The notes: generated by a model not told the origin, from the letters alone. Counted from the first letter of the stretch, positions 17,601-27,363 are shown. The stretch: DNA of 64,000 nucleotides from Paragemmobacter ruber (GCF_009908315.1 NZ_JAAATW010000001.1:1612001-1676000), one strand, 5' to 3'. Numbers and translations are program-made.

Positions 17601-19143
17601 TGTCATCGCCCATGCTGGCCACCATCTCCTTGCCGTCTTCGGCCATCGGCGCCAGCACCTGCTCCAGCTCCTCCACCGTATAGCCGGCGGCGATCTGGCG
17701 GCGGCGCAGGTCAGGCCCGCTGAACAGGGCGCTTTCCGGCACGTCACGCAGCAGGCTGTTCAGATCGACGATCTTCTCGATCCAGTCGCCATAGGGCTGG
17801 CTCGCCGCCAGTTTGTCCTTCATCTCGGCATCGTGGTAGAGCTTGCCCTCCAGCATATCCACCGCGATCATCTGCCCCGGCCCCAGCGCGCCCTTCTCGC
17901 GCACCGTGGTTTCATCCACCGGCACCATCCCGGCTTCCGACCCCGCGATCAGCATCCCGTCCCCGGTGATGACATAGCGCATCGGGCGCAGCCCGTTCCG
18001 GTCCAGACCGCCGCAGACCCAGCGCCCATCCGTCATGGCCAGCGCGGCCGGGCCGTCCCACGGCTCCATCACGGAATTACAATAGGCATACATGTCCGCC
18101 CATGCCTTCGGCATGTCGGTCGTGGTCTTGGACCAGGCTTCCGGCACAAGCATGGTCTTCGCCATCGGGGCGGAACGGCCAGACCGCACCAGCACCTCGA
18201 ACACCGCATCCAGCGCGCCACTGTCCGACGTCCCCGACGGGATGATCGGCTTGATGTCCTCGGCCGCGTCGCCAAAGTTGTTGCTGGCCATGCGGATCTC
18301 ATGGCTCCGCATCCAATTCACGTTGCCCTTCAGCGTGTTGATCTCGCCGTTATGGGCCAGCATCCGGAACGGCTGCGCCAGCCACCACTGCGGGAAGGTG
18401 TTGGTGGAATAGCGCTGGTGATAGATCGCAAAGGACGATTCAAACCGCTCGTCCATCAGATCGGGATAGAACACCGCCACCTGCTCGGCCAGCATCATGC
18501 CCTTGTAGATGATGCTCCGGCAGGACAACGAACACAGATAAAGCCCCTGGATCTGCGCCGCCACCGCCGCCTTCTCGATCCGGCGGCGGATGATGTACAG
18601 CTCGCGCTCGAACTGCTCCTGATCAATGTCCTTCTCGCAGCGGATCAGGATCTGCTCGATCTCGGGCCGCGTCGCATTGGCCTTCTCGCCCAGCACTTCG
18701 GTGTTCACCGGCACGTGCCGCCAGCCATAGATGTAATGGCCCATCCGCAGCACTTCGGTTTCCACGATCGTCCGGCACCGCTCCTGCGCGCCGAAATCCG
18801 TGCGCGGCAGGAACACCTGCCCCACGGCGATCAGCTTGCTCGGGTCGGGTTCATGCCCCGTGCGCCGCACCACATCGTAAAAGAACTTCACCGGGATCTG
18901 CACATGGATTCCCGCGCCGTCGCCCGTCTTGCCATCGGCATCCACCGCGCCCCGGTGCCACACGGCCTTCAGCGCGTTGATCCCGTTCTCCACCACCTTG
19001 CGCGACGGCTTGCCCGAAACCGCCACCACCAGCCCCACGCCGCAGGACGAATGTTCGTCATCCTGCTTGTACAGCCCATTGTCATGCAGCCACTGCCGCT
19101 TGGCTTCCTCGGCCTTCACCCAGGCTTCATCATAGATCGTCAT
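14605..19143 (-). CDS. gltB: Glutamate synthase large (alpha) subunit
   Basis: 1512 residues, full length for NADPH-GOGAT. Converts glutamine plus 2-oxoglutarate into two glutamates with GltD. A short propeptide precedes the glutaminase nucleophile Cys34 (SSCGVGLV), which becomes the mature N-terminus. The FMN-binding synthase domain carries the 3Fe-4S cysteines in GCIMVRQCQSNTCPVG (about 1135-1150). The C-terminal GXGXG beta-helix completes it. It lies 13 bp after a small secreted-protein gene in an apparent gltD-hydrolase-secreted protein-gltB operon. Confidence 0.97.
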   Translation of the reverse strand: MTIYDEAWVKAEEAKRQWLHDNGLYKQDDEHSSCGVGLVVAVSGKPSRKVVENGINALKAVWHRGAVDADGKTGDGAGIHVQIPVKFFYDVVRRTGHEPDPSKLIAVGQVFLPRTDFGAQERCRTIVETEVLRMGHYIYGWRHVPVNTEVLGEKANATRPEIEQILIRCEKDIDQEQFERELYIIRRRIEKAAVAAQIQGLYLCSLSCRSIIYKGMMLAEQVAVFYPDLMDERFESSFAIYHQRYSTNTFPQWWLAQPFRMLAHNGEINTLKGNVNWMRSHEIRMASNNFGDAAEDIKPIIPSGTSDSGALDAVFEVLVRSGRSAPMAKTMLVPEAWSKTTTDMPKAWADMYAYCNSVMEPWDGPAALAMTDGRWVCGGLDRNGLRPMRYVITGDGMLIAGSEAGMVPVDETTVREKGALGPGQMIAVDMLEGKLYHDAEMKDKLAASQPYGDWIEKIVDLNSLLRDVPESALFSGPDLRRRQIAAGYTVEELEQVLAPMAEDGKEMVASMGDDTPSAVLSKVYRPLSHFFRQNFSQVTNPPIDSLREGRVMSLKTRFGNLRNVLDENSSQTEILVLESPFIANAEFDVMVKQFGDQVAFIDCTFPVSPGLDDLRQGLERIRAEAEDAVRSGAGHLVLTDQHQGPDRVPMPMILATSAVHSWLTRKGLRTFCSVNVRSAECIDPHYFAVLIGCGATTVNAYLAQDSIADRISRGLLEGSLTDAMRRYRDAIDAGLLKIMSKMGISVISSYRGGLNFEAVGLSRAMVAEYFPGMHSRISGIGLTGIEQKLEEVHAKGWLGGADVLPIGGFYKARRSGEKHAWEAQTMHMLQSACDRASYDLWKQYSAAMRANPPIHLRDLLDIKTLGKPVPIEEVESITSIRKRFVTPGMSLGALSPEAHKTLNVAMNRIGAKSDSGEGGEDPAHFVPEPNGDNPSAKIKQVASGRFGVTAEYLNACEELEIKVAQGAKPGEGGQLPGMKVTALIARLRHSTPGVTLISPPPHHDIYSIEDLAQLIYDLKQINPRAKVTVKLVSASGVGTIAAGVAKAKADVILISGHNGGTGASPATSIKYAGLPWEMGLTEAHQVLAMNNLRERVTLRTDGGLRTGRDVVMAAMMGAEEYGIGTAALIAMGCIMVRQCQSNTCPVGVCTQNEALRAKFTGNADKVVNLITFYAQEVREILASIGARSMDEIIGRADLLTQVSRGHAALDDLDLNPLLITVDGASKITYDRSKPRNAVPDTLDAEIIRDGARFFEDGEKMQLSYAVRNTHRTIGTRASSHIVKKFGMRNSLQPDHLTVKLTGSCGQSLGAFSVRGLKIEVQGDANDYVGKGLSGGMITVRPMMSSPLRAEENTIIGNTVLYGATDGYLFASGRAGERFAVRNSGAKVVVEGCGSNGCEYMTGGVAVILGRIGANFGAGMTGGMAYVYDPDGMAEEFMNLESILTCGIGHPHWEAQLRGLIEVHLAETGSRIAERILANWESEKRNFLQVCPKEMLPHLAHPLSDEVAKVPAE

Positions 19144-19156
19144 GGCTCGGGTCTCC

Positions 19157-19870
19157 TTACGACTTTGGCGGCAACGGCAGCGATGACATCACGGCATCGC
19201 AATCGAACAGCGGTTGGGTGCTGGCGAAACCGGGTTCGCCAGGAAAGATGAACTGCACGGGGCTTCCGTCCAGCGGCAAAAAGCTTCCTTCGCCGCCGTC
19301 CCATTCCGACGGGCCGGAAAAGAACATCCGCCACTCGGGATGGATGTATTCATTCCCGCGCGACCGGCGCAGGACGTTTCCGCTCAGGTCCGTCTCGGTA
19401 TAGTTGAACTCGGTCTCCTGCAGGGTGATCCCGTCGATCACCACCTGCCGCCCGGTCAGCCGGTCGCCGCCGCGCACGCGGGTGCGCTCGCCTGTGTCAT
19501 CCGACAGGCCGAAGATGTAATCGTCGCGCCCCTGCGCCAGCAGATCGGAAAACGATGCCGGGTCAGACGGGTTGGGATCCAGCGTCTGACGCACCGTCGG
19601 GTCGATCTCGAAGCTTTCCACCCACTGCGCCTCGTAATCTATGCGCGACAGGAAGAACGGTCCCTCCTGATCGAAATCCGCCCGCCACTGATCGCCCGGC
19701 GCATTAGCGGTGCATTTGTAATGGTTCGACACCCGGCACCCCTTGGCCTGCACCGTCATGAAGGTGGTGCATCCCTCAGGCGGCGTGAAACTGCCCGCCA
19801 CGGCAGGGGTCGCAAAGCCGATGGCCACACAGGGCAATACGGGCAACAGGGGCAGAAGGGCGCGGATCAT
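19157..19870 (-). CDS. Secreted protein of unknown function within the glt operon
   Basis: 237 residues from the ATG at 19870, overlapping the stop of the upstream hydrolase gene (ATGA). An N-terminal signal peptide (about 1-25, ending TPAVAG) precedes a Cys-rich start (CTTF, GCRVSNHYKC). The rest is predicted beta-rich, with several D/E and aromatic residues but no motif I can name. Cysteines in pairs suggest disulfides in the periplasm. Why a periplasmic protein is made with glutamate synthase is unknown. Confidence 0.8.
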   Translation of the reverse strand: MIRALLPLLPVLPCVAIGFATPAVAGSFTPPEGCTTFMTVQAKGCRVSNHYKCTANAPGDQWRADFDQEGPFFLSRIDYEAQWVESFEIDPTVRQTLDPNPSDPASFSDLLAQGRDDYIFGLSDDTGERTRVRGGDRLTGRQVVIDGITLQETEFNYTETDLSGNVLRRSRGNEYIHPEWRMFFSGPSEWDGGEGSFLPLDGSPVQFIFPGEPGFASTQPLFDCDAVMSSLPLPPKS

Positions 19871-20643
19871 GCGGCAACTCCTTTGCTGCGGGCGTTCAGT
19901 TGTTCGGCCAACAGACTGGCCAGCGCCTCGCCCCGGCGGGAAAAGGCATGGTCCAGCACGGCGGGCAGCAGCCCCGCGCGCTTGATCCGCGGCGCGGTGT
20001 CGTGCCGCGTGCGGGGCAGGAAATACAGCGCCGCATTGGCCGCCCGCGGCAGCAGGCGGATCTGCGGCTTCTCCATCCGCGACAGGCCCATCACGATGTG
20101 ATGGTCCGTCCCGGCGGCCATGTGATCGGCGGCATTGCGGATGCGGATCGCCCCGATCCGGCGGCGATAGCGAGTCCACCGCCCCTCATCAGGCACCAGC
20201 GCCGGGTCGATCGACATCTGCGGCGAAAAGGCCAGCGCCGCCCGCACCGGGACAAAGCCGCCAATCACCAGCGCCGCGAAACCGCCCATCGAATAGCCCA
20301 GCGTCACCGTCTCATCCGTCCCGGCCTCGTCCCGCGCCGCCTCGATCACCTCGACGATCTCTTCGATCAGCCCGGGCGCGTTCAGCCACGACCGCTGCGG
20401 ATCGCCGATGAACACCGCGCTGTCGCGCCCGCCTGCCGTCGCGCTTTGCGCGAATTCCAGAACCGGGGGCGTATCCGGGGCATGGCCCACCGAACAGAAC
20501 ACCACCACCAGCCGCCGACTGGTGCCGCGATGCCACCACACCCACAGCCGCCGGTCCTTGCGCAGCAGCGGGATGTCCAGACGGGGCAGGGCAGGGGCCA
20601 TCACCCCGCCCACCGCATCCGCCTGCCCCTCGCCGGCTGACAT
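19867..20643 (-). CDS. Alpha/beta hydrolase-fold protein within the glt operon
   Basis: 258 residues from the ATG at 20643, 22 bp after the gltD stop; the longer frame overlaps gltD in another phase and is not credible. GYSMGGFAAL (116-125) is a nucleophile elbow with Ser118, and VVVFCSVGH (46-54) resembles the first core strand and oxyanion region of a serine hydrolase. No signal peptide is seen. The substrate is unknown. It is coupled by overlap to the next gene, a secreted protein. Confidence 0.75.
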   Translation of the reverse strand: MSAGEGQADAVGGVMAPALPRLDIPLLRKDRRLWVWWHRGTSRRLVVVFCSVGHAPDTPPVLEFAQSATAGGRDSAVFIGDPQRSWLNAPGLIEEIVEVIEAARDEAGTDETVTLGYSMGGFAALVIGGFVPVRAALAFSPQMSIDPALVPDEGRWTRYRRRIGAIRIRNAADHMAAGTDHHIVMGLSRMEKPQIRLLPRAANAALYFLPRTRHDTAPRIKRAGLLPAVLDHAFSRRGEALASLLAEQLNARSKGVAA

Positions 20644-20665
20644 GCCCACTCTGCGCCCTCCGGCC

Positions 20666-22102
20666 CTATTCCGCCGCCACTTGGGCAGGCTGCGCCAGAT
20701 AGTCGAGGATGGCCTCCGCCGCCTCGCGCCCATCGCGGATCGCCCAGACCACCAGCGAAGCGCCCCGCACGATATCGCCCGCCGCATAGACGCCCGGCAG
20801 GCTTGTCTCATGGGTGCGGAAATCGGCCTTGATCGTCCCCCAGCGCGTCACCGCCAGATCCGGCACGCCCCACAGCGTCGGCACATCCTCGGGCTCGAAC
20901 CCCAGCGCCTGCACCACCAGATCGGCAGGCTCCACATAATCCGCGCCCTCGATGATCTCGGGCGACTGCCGCCCGGTGGCATCGGGGGCACCCAGACGCA
21001 TCCGCTGCACCATCACGCCCTCGACGGCATCCCCCCCGGTGAACCCCTTGGGCGCGGTCAGCCAGACGAACTCCACGCCTTCTTCCTCGGCATTCTGCAC
21101 CTCGCGCTGCGACCCCGGCATGTTCGCCCGGTCGCGCCGATACAGGCACTTCACCGATGTGGCGCCCTGCCGGATCGCGGTGCGCACGCAGTCCATCGCC
21201 GTGTCGCCGCCCCCGATCACCACCACGCGCTTGCCTTCTGCGTTCAATTCGCCGCTGTCAAACTCGGCCACATCATCGCCAAAGCTCTTGCGGTTCGACG
21301 CCGTCAAATAGTCCAGCGCCTTCACGATGCCCTTCGCCCCCACGCCGGGGGCCGCGATATCGCGCGCCTTGTAGACACCCGTCGCGATCAGCACCGCGTC
21401 ATGCTGACCCCGGATCGCGTCAAAGCTGATATCCTCGCCCACGTTGCAATTCATCACGAACTGCACGCCCGCCTCTTCCAACTGGTCGATGCGCTGCATC
21501 ACCACGGGCTTTTCCAGCTTGAACCCCGGGATCCCATAGGTCAGCAGCCCGCCCGCCCGGTCATAGCGATCGTACACCGTCACCTGCACGCCCCGGCGGC
21601 GCAGCATGTCCGCCGCCGCAAGGCCCCCCGGCCCGGCGCCGATGATCCCCACCGATTCCGTCCGCTCGGCATGGGGGCGGATCGGCTGCACCCAGCCGTT
21701 CTCCCATGCTGTATCGGTGATGTATTTCTCCACCGATCCGATGGTCACCGTGCCATGGCCCGACTGTTCGATCACGCAATTGCCTTCGCACAGCCGGTCC
21801 TGCGGGCAGATGCGGCCGCAAATCTCAGGGAAGGTATTGGTCGCCTGGCTGATCTCATAGGCCTCCTGCAACCGCCCCTCGGCGGTCAGGCGCAGCCAGT
21901 CGGGGATGTTGTTGTGCAAAGGGCAGTGCGACTGGCAATAGGGCACGCCGCACTGGCTGCACCGCCCCGCCTGTTCGGCGGCCTTCTCGGCGGCATATTC
22001 CCGGTAGATTTCGTGAAAATCCTGCGCCCGCAGGTTGGCCGGCCGCTTTTCGGGCGTCTCCTTGCCCACGGTCACGAACTGAAGCATGCGGTTCTTTGCC
22101 AT
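20666..22102 (-). CDS. gltD: Glutamate synthase small (beta) subunit
   Basis: 478 residues. Passes electrons from NADPH through FAD to GltB. N-terminal low-potential 4Fe-4S cysteines 48, 51, 56, 60 and 95, 99, 105, 109 are all in place. The FAD motif GAGPGG is at 155-160, and the NADPH motif GGGDTAMD is about 295. First gene of the operon, with a strong promoter read upstream on the minus strand. The gap to gltB is filled by two unrelated genes, which is unusual. Confidence 0.96.
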   Translation of the reverse strand: MAKNRMLQFVTVGKETPEKRPANLRAQDFHEIYREYAAEKAAEQAGRCSQCGVPYCQSHCPLHNNIPDWLRLTAEGRLQEAYEISQATNTFPEICGRICPQDRLCEGNCVIEQSGHGTVTIGSVEKYITDTAWENGWVQPIRPHAERTESVGIIGAGPGGLAAADMLRRRGVQVTVYDRYDRAGGLLTYGIPGFKLEKPVVMQRIDQLEEAGVQFVMNCNVGEDISFDAIRGQHDAVLIATGVYKARDIAAPGVGAKGIVKALDYLTASNRKSFGDDVAEFDSGELNAEGKRVVVIGGGDTAMDCVRTAIRQGATSVKCLYRRDRANMPGSQREVQNAEEEGVEFVWLTAPKGFTGGDAVEGVMVQRMRLGAPDATGRQSPEIIEGADYVEPADLVVQALGFEPEDVPTLWGVPDLAVTRWGTIKADFRTHETSLPGVYAAGDIVRGASLVVWAIRDGREAAEAILDYLAQPAQVAAE

Positions 22103-22184
22103 GAGGCGCCCTCTCTGACGGGTTTTCTCGGGTGCGCCTTCTTACCCTGCCTGCCTGCAGGATAAAAGTCAGTATAGTTTACCT

Positions 22185-22213
22185 ATTATGATGTTTTTTC
22201 AGGAACAGGTCAA
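22185..22213 (-). promoter_or_regulatory. Promoter of the gltD operon
   Basis: Minus strand: -35 TTGACC (22208-22213), spacer of 17, -10 CATAAT (22185-22190), in a locally AT-rich stretch that stands out from the GC-rich surroundings. The transcript would have a leader of about 75 bases before gltD. The region also carries further AT-rich sequence up to 22260. Confidence 0.7.
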
Positions 22214-22264
22214 AATCGCTGCCCATTTTCCCGAAAATTAGGTCAGCACAGTTTCCAATCCTGC

Positions 22265-23065
22265 CTAGAAACCCAGCAAAAGCAGGATCAGCGCCCCCCC
22301 GCCCACAATGATTCGCCACCAGCCAAAGATCGCAAACCCATTCCGGCTTACGAAATCCAGCGTCCAGCGCACCACCAGCACCGCCGACACAAAGGCCATC
22401 GCAAAGCCCACGCCGATATCCAGCACGGCGGAAAAATCCAGAACGTCCCGGCTCTTGTACAGGTCATAGGCAAAGGCCCCGGCCATCGTGGGCATTGACA
22501 GAAAGAACGAAAACTCGGCCGAGGCGCGTTTGCCCACGCCCAGCATCCGCGCCCCCACGATCGTCGCGCCAGACCGGCTCACCCCCGGGATCATGGCCAG
22601 ACACTGGATGAACCCGATGATCAGCGCCTTGCGAAAGGGCAGGGCCATCGCCTCCTCATGCACGGACTCCGGCGCCACCCGGTCGATCACCAGCAAGACA
22701 AACCCGCCCAGAATCAGCATCACCGCAATCAGGATGGGTGTCTCGAACAGCACGGTCTTGATGATGTCATGCGCCAGTACGCCCACCACCACCGCCGGAA
22801 CGAAGGCCAGCAGCACCGACGCCACGAACCGGGCCGAGGCCGGATCGCTGTGCATGGTCGATGCGACGCGCCACAGCTTGCCCGCATAGACCGTCAGGAT
22901 CGCCAGCACCGCGCCCAGCTGGATCACCACCTCGAAGGTGCGCCCGGGGCTGTCAAACCCCAGAAAATGCCCCGCCAGCAGCAGATGCCCGGTCGATGAC
23001 ACGGGGATGAATTCCGTCAGCCCCTCGATCAGGCCAAGGAAGGCGGCGATCAGCGTGTTTTCCAT
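22265..23065 (-). CDS. uppP: Undecaprenyl-diphosphate phosphatase
   Basis: 266 residues, multi-helix inner-membrane protein. Dephosphorylates undecaprenyl diphosphate so the lipid carrier of cell-wall synthesis is recycled; members also give bacitracin resistance. [14 protein letters not shown] (14-27) and PGVSRSGAT (160-168, with the catalytic arginine at 164) are the two signature loops. It follows the NDUFA9-like gene by 36 bp on the same strand. Confidence 0.95.
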   Translation of the reverse strand: MENTLIAAFLGLIEGLTEFIPVSSTGHLLLAGHFLGFDSPGRTFEVVIQLGAVLAILTVYAGKLWRVASTMHSDPASARFVASVLLAFVPAVVVGVLAHDIIKTVLFETPILIAVMLILGGFVLLVIDRVAPESVHEEAMALPFRKALIIGFIQCLAMIPGVSRSGATIVGARMLGVGKRASAEFSFFLSMPTMAGAFAYDLYKSRDVLDFSAVLDIGVGFAMAFVSAVLVVRWTLDFVSRNGFAIFGWWRIIVGGGALILLLLGF

Positions 23066-23101
23066 CTGTCCCTTCCGGCCCGCGATCCGCCCGCTGGCAG
23101 A

Positions 23102-24088
23102 TCAGACCTTGCGCAGGTTCTTGGCCGATTCCTTGATCGCCGCATACTGGCCCGACGGGCGATACCGCCACAGATACTCCGGCAACACCGGATCCATGGC
23201 CGTGGGCGTGATCCCCAGATCGACCAGCCCCTTAGCCCCCGGCGCCACCACATTGTCGGTCCGCAGGTTGCGCACCTGATCCCGCGTGATCAGGCCGTTC
23301 TGGAACAGGCCCAGCGTCACCGCCTGCAACAGATCGAACGCACCACCCATGATGCTGGCCACAAAGAACGGCACGTTCACGATCATCCGCCGCCGCCGGA
23401 TCACCGTCAGCATCTTCTGCATCAGCGTGCGGAAGGTCGCCACATCCGGCCCGCCCAGTTCATACACCCCCGGCGCCGCTGCGCCCGTGATCCCCTTCAC
23501 CGCCGCCTGCGCCACATCATCCACATAGACCGGCTGGAACTTCGTCCCCGCGCCCACCACCGGCAGCACAGGCCCGAACCGCGTCATCGCGGCAAAGCGG
23601 TTGAAGAACCCGTCCTCGTTGCCGAAGATGATCGACGGCCGCAGGATCACCGCGCCCGGAAAGGCCGCCAGAACCGCCGCCTCGCCCGCCGCCTTGGTGC
23701 GCTGGTATTCCGATGCGCTGTCCGCATCCGCGCCGATGGCCGAAAGATGCACCAGCCGCGCCACGCCCTCTTCGGCCGCGAGCCGCGCGATGCGCGCGGC
23801 GCCGCCGGACTGGACGGCGTCAAAGGTGTTCTTGCCAGACCGGTTCAGGATGCCTACGCAGTTCACCACCGCATCCGCCCCCCGCATCGCCGCCCGGACA
23901 GAGGCATCGTCGCGGATGTTGCAGGCCACAGGCTCCACCTGACCCACCACGCCATAGGGTTTCACGAACAGCGCCTCGTTCGGCCGCCGCACGGCCACGC
24001 GCACGCGCCAGCCCTCCTTGGCCATGCGGCGCGCGATGTATCGCCCGACAAACCCCGACCCGCCATAGATGGTGACAAGCTTGTTCAT
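23102..24088 (-). CDS. Complex I NDUFA9-family NAD(P)-binding protein
   Basis: 328 residues from the ATG at 24088; the open frame continues upstream only through repeat sequence. Rossmann-fold atypical short-chain dehydrogenase: [16 protein letters not shown] (6-21) binds the dinucleotide, and the usual YxxxK pair is replaced (YQRTKAAGE near residue 135). Homologues are accessory subunits of complex I or NAD-dependent epimerase-like proteins. No nuo genes are in the window, so a complex I role is inferred from the family. It is followed at once by uppP. Confidence 0.88.
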   Translation of the reverse strand: MNKLVTIYGGSGFVGRYIARRMAKEGWRVRVAVRRPNEALFVKPYGVVGQVEPVACNIRDDASVRAAMRGADAVVNCVGILNRSGKNTFDAVQSGGAARIARLAAEEGVARLVHLSAIGADADSASEYQRTKAAGEAAVLAAFPGAVILRPSIIFGNEDGFFNRFAAMTRFGPVLPVVGAGTKFQPVYVDDVAQAAVKGITGAAAPGVYELGGPDVATFRTLMQKMLTVIRRRRMIVNVPFFVASIMGGAFDLLQAVTLGLFQNGLITRDQVRNLRTDNVVAPGAKGLVDLGITPTAMDPVLPEYLWRYRPSGQYAAIKESAKNLRKV

Positions 24089-24172
24089 GTCCGGTTCCCC
24101 AATCCACTTTGCGCCGTGATTACACGCTTGCACGCCGAAGGCCAAGCATCCGCAGCGCCGCAGGCGCGGGGC

Positions 24173-24249
24173 TACGATCTTCCTTCGAAAAATCACCCCG
24201 CGCTGCCGGCCACCCGATGGCACCCAGAATTTTCGAAGGAAATTCGTAC
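24173..24249. repeat. TACGAT-type inverted repeat pair
   Basis: Left arm TACGATCTTCCTTCGAAAAA (24173-24192, then TC) and right arm GAATTTTCGAAGGAAATTCG (24227-24246, then TAC) are inverted near-copies separated by 32 bases. It lies between the NDUFA9-like gene and petC. Same family as 14529-14588. Confidence 0.75.
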
Positions 24250-24260
24250 TGTCCCGCGGC

Positions 24261-24291
24261 AAAAGAAAAACCCCGCGTCGGGCGCGGGGTT
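24261..24291 (-). terminator. Intrinsic terminator of the petABC operon
   Basis: On the minus strand a stem AACCCCGCG / CGCGGGGTT with a 5-base loop is followed by a T-rich tract (TTTTTCTTTT when read from the stem end). It lies 28 bases beyond the petC stop, exactly where the operon should end. Confidence 0.9.
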
Positions 24292-24319
24292 CTTCAATCT
24301 CGTCACCGATCCGGCGGTA

Positions 24320-25168
24320 TCAGGCCTTCTTGCCCTTCACGCCCGCCCAGATCCGCTTGTTCGTCAGATACAGAAGCGACGCGAGGATCGTCAGGAAGAT
24401 CACCGCCTTGAAGCCCGCCTCGCGGCGGTCCATCAGCTTCGGCTCCGCCGCCCACATCAGGAAGGACGACACATCCTCCGCCATCTGGCTCTTGGTGGCG
24501 GGGGTACCGTCGGCATAGGTCACCAGATCATCTGCCAGCGGCTCGGGCATCGCGATCCAGCTGCCCGGAATGGTGGACACGCCATGCTCGTCCTTGCAGG
24601 TCTCGGGGATCGCGCCTTTGTCGAAGGACGTGTTGTAGTAGAACCCGTCGATGCCATCGGGGGCACATTCCGGGTTCTCTTCGTAATGGGTCAGCAGCGA
24701 ATACATGTATTCTGCCCCGCCCATGCCGTTGAACAGCTGGCTCATCCCCGTGCCATAGGGCCCGGAAAAGCCCGCCCGCGCCTTCGTCATCAGCGAAAGG
24801 TCAGGCGCGCCTTCCATGGCCGAGGCCGGGAAGTGATCCGTCGGCAGGCCGGCGCGATCCTCACCGGTTTCCGCATCGGTCACGGTGAACTGTTCGGCAT
24901 AGGCGCGCACCTGATCTTCGGGCAGCTGCGGGCCGCCTTCGTCGGCCAGCGTGCGGATCGGCACGTATTTCAGCCCGTGGCAGGCCGAGCAGACCTCGGT
25001 GTAAACCTGAAGCCCGCGCTGCAGCTGAAACTGGTCAAACTTGCCGAAGGGGCCTTCATGGGCGAAGGCCACATCGGTGATCTCCCGATGACCACCGCCC
25101 GCCGCCAGTGCCGCGCCAGAGGTCGCCACCACCGCCAGCGCGGCCGAGAGTGCGATTTTCCTGATCAT
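24320..25168 (-). CDS. petC: Cytochrome c1 of the bc1 complex
   Basis: 282 residues from the ATG at 25168; a GTG at 25189 overlapping the petB stop is an alternative. A signal peptide (about 1-23) leads to the periplasm, heme c is attached at CSACH (60-64), and the methionine ligand is probably in [11 protein letters not shown] single C-terminal membrane helix ([17 protein letters not shown]) anchors it. It takes electrons from the Rieske protein and passes them to soluble cytochrome c. Third gene of petABC, followed by a strong terminator. Confidence 0.97.
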   Translation of the reverse strand: MIRKIALSAALAVVATSGAALAAGGGHREITDVAFAHEGPFGKFDQFQLQRGLQVYTEVCSACHGLKYVPIRTLADEGGPQLPEDQVRAYAEQFTVTDAETGEDRAGLPTDHFPASAMEGAPDLSLMTKARAGFSGPYGTGMSQLFNGMGGAEYMYSLLTHYEENPECAPDGIDGFYYNTSFDKGAIPETCKDEHGVSTIPGSWIAMPEPLADDLVTYADGTPATKSQMAEDVSSFLMWAAEPKLMDRREAGFKAVIFLTILASLLYLTNKRIWAGVKGKKA

Positions 25169-25185
25169 GGTCTCAGTTTCCTCTC

Positions 25186-26535
25186 TCACTCGGCCGGTTG
25201 CGCGATGGCATTGCCACCCGAACCGCCGCTGCCCTTGCCGTAATGGGCATTGAAGTCATCCTCGATCGTCGCCGGCTGCGGCAGCGGCTTCTCGATCACG
25301 CCCATCAGCGGCAGGATCACCAGGAAGTAGGCGAACCAATAGGCCGACGCGATCAGCGAGATGGTGGCATAGGGCTCTTCCGCCGGCATCGCGCCGACCC
25401 ACATCAGAACCATGAAATCCACCACCAGCAGCGCGAACCACCACTTCATCATCGGGCGATAGCGGCCCGACCGCACGGTGGAGGTGTCCAGCCACGGCGC
25501 CAGCGCCATCACCGCGATCGCCCCGAACATCGCCAGCACGCCAAAGAACTTGGCGTCGATGATGCCAAAGGTGATCCACTCCGCCGCGATCACGACCCAG
25601 ACATCGGCCGTAAAGGCGCGCAGGATCGCGTAGAAGGGCAGGAAGTACCATTCCGGCACGATATGCGCGGGCGTCGCCAGCGGGTTCGCCTCGATGTAGT
25701 TGTCGGGGTGGCCCAGATAGTTGGGCATGAAGCCCACGATCGCGAAGAACACCGCAAGGATCACGGCCAGCGCGAACAGGTCCTTGATCACGTAATAGGG
25801 CCAGAACGGCACCGTGTCGCGCGCGGCCTCTTCCTTCGACCCGCGGCGCACCTCAACCCCGGTCGGGTTGTTGTTGCCGGTGGTGTGGAACGCCCAGATA
25901 TGCACGGCCACAAGGCCCGCGATCACGAAGGGCAGCAGATAGTGCAGCGAGAAGAAGCGGTTCAGCGTGGCGTTGTCCACCGCAGGCCCGCCCAGAAGCC
26001 AGGTCTGGATCGCCTCGCCCACGCCCGGGATCGCGCCGAACAGGCCGGTGATCACCGTGGCGCCCCAGAACGACATCTGCCCCCACGGCAGCACATAGCC
26101 CATGAAGGCCGTGGCCATCATCAGCAGATAGATCAGCATCCCGATGATCCACGTCACCTCGCGCGGGGCCTTGTAGGACCCGTAGTATAGGCCGCGGAAG
26201 ATGTGCAGATAGACCGCCACGAAGAACAGCGACGCGCCGTTCTGGTGCAGGTAGCGGATCATGTAGCCGCCATTCACGTTGCGCATGATGTGTTCGACCG
26301 ACGCGAAGGCGTAATCGACATGCGGCGTGTAATGCATCACCAGCACGATGCCCGTGATGATCTGCAGCGCCAGACAGAAGGTCAGAACGATGCCCCAGAT
26401 CCACATCCAGTTCAGGTTCTTGGGCGTGGGGATCATGATCGTGTCGTACATCAGCCCCACGATCGGCAGCCGCTTGTGCAGCCACTTCTCGCCGCCCGTC
26501 TTGGGCTCGTAATGGTCGTGCGGAATTCCAGCCAT
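25186..26535 (-). CDS. petB: Cytochrome b of the bc1 complex
   Basis: 449 residues from the ATG at 26535 (GGAGAT upstream); the frame opens five codons earlier. Polytopic inner-membrane protein that carries hemes bL and bH and both quinone sites. The first heme histidine lies in [20 protein letters not shown] and a second pair in [20 protein letters not shown]. The Qo motif PEWY is in [12 protein letters not shown]. Its extra C-terminal residues are typical of alphaproteobacterial cytochrome b. It lies 11 bp after petA. Confidence 0.97.
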   Translation of the reverse strand: MAGIPHDHYEPKTGGEKWLHKRLPIVGLMYDTIMIPTPKNLNWMWIWGIVLTFCLALQIITGIVLVMHYTPHVDYAFASVEHIMRNVNGGYMIRYLHQNGASLFFVAVYLHIFRGLYYGSYKAPREVTWIIGMLIYLLMMATAFMGYVLPWGQMSFWGATVITGLFGAIPGVGEAIQTWLLGGPAVDNATLNRFFSLHYLLPFVIAGLVAVHIWAFHTTGNNNPTGVEVRRGSKEEAARDTVPFWPYYVIKDLFALAVILAVFFAIVGFMPNYLGHPDNYIEANPLATPAHIVPEWYFLPFYAILRAFTADVWVVIAAEWITFGIIDAKFFGVLAMFGAIAVMALAPWLDTSTVRSGRYRPMMKWWFALLVVDFMVLMWVGAMPAEEPYATISLIASAYWFAYFLVILPLMGVIEKPLPQPATIEDDFNAHYGKGSGGSGGNAIAQPAE

Positions 26536-26546
26536 ATCTCCGTTCC

Positions 26547-27110
26547 TCACCCAAGCTTGATCGTGGTTTCGTCAACAAAGGCCGCCACCGGCACCGGCAG
26601 GTTGCGCGGGGCGGGGCCGCGGCGGATACGCCCGGCCGTGTCATAGTGCGACCCGTGGCAGGGGCAGAACCAGCCCCCGAAATCGCCGGCGCCATCGCCC
26701 AGCGGCACGCAGCCCAGATGGGTGCACACCCCCATCATCACCAGCCACTCACCCGCCTCGTCCAGCGTGCGGTTCTGGTCAGATGCGTCGGCACCCGGCT
26801 GCGCGTTGGCATTCTCGGCCAGCGGATCGGGCAGGTCGGTCAGCGCCGTGGCGCGCGCGGCTTCGATCTCTTCCGGCGTGCGGCGGCGGATGAACACCGG
26901 CTTGCCCAGCCATTTTACCGTCAGCTGCGTGCCCTGCTCGACGCCCGAGACGTCGACAAAGATCGACGCCAGCGCCTGCACGTCGGCAGAAGGGTTCATC
27001 TGGTTGATCAGCGGCCAGACAGCGGCGCCCGTGGCAACCGCACCGGCCCCTGCCGTAGCGTAGTACAGGAAATCCCGACGGGTGCCTGCGTTCTCTTCAG
27101 CGTGGGACAC
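26547..27110 (-). CDS. petA: Rieske iron-sulfur protein of the bc1 complex
   Basis: 187 residues from a GTG start with GGGAGAAGATCTC before it. A twin-arginine type N-terminus ([10 protein letters not shown]) leads into one membrane helix (about 15-35), and the soluble head is periplasmic. The 2Fe-2S ligands are Cys129, His131, Cys149 and His152 ([15 protein letters not shown]), with the Cys134-Cys151 disulfide. Start of the petABC operon. The 253 bp upstream, shared with a gene on the same strand, holds the promoter, but I see no convincing boxes there. Confidence 0.97.
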   Translation of the reverse strand: MSHAEENAGTRRDFLYYATAGAGAVATGAAVWPLINQMNPSADVQALASIFVDVSGVEQGTQLTVKWLGKPVFIRRRTPEEIEAARATALTDLPDPLAENANAQPGADASDQNRTLDEAGEWLVMMGVCTHLGCVPLGDGAGDFGGWFCPCHGSHYDTAGRIRRGPAPRNLPVPVAAFVDETTIKLG

Positions 27111-27363
27111 GAGATCTTCTCCCTTCCAAAGCCGCGGGGCCGTCCCGCGACTCGCATATCAACATGGGCCGCGGTTCCCCGCAGCCTTGCCCGGCGGCTT
27201 TTAGACGTGTCGCGCTGGCTCGTCCAGCGGACAAACGGGCGCATCCCGGCCAAAAGCCCAAGGAAATCACGCCCTCCGCCCGCGCGCACCGTCCAGCGCC
27301 ACCCAACGCCCGGCTTACGACCTGACTTTCGCGTTGTAGAGTCTGGCCCACCGCGCGCCCGTC

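Noticed and set aside
14587-19251. A 1554-codon open frame antisense to gltB
   Set aside because: High-GC third-position bias of gltB removes stops on the other strand. The translation is rich in His, Arg and Gln and matches nothing I recognise.
27111-27363. A clear promoter for petABC
   Set aside because: The region is GC-rich and I could not find a -35/-10 pair of acceptable spacing; it may depend on an activator.
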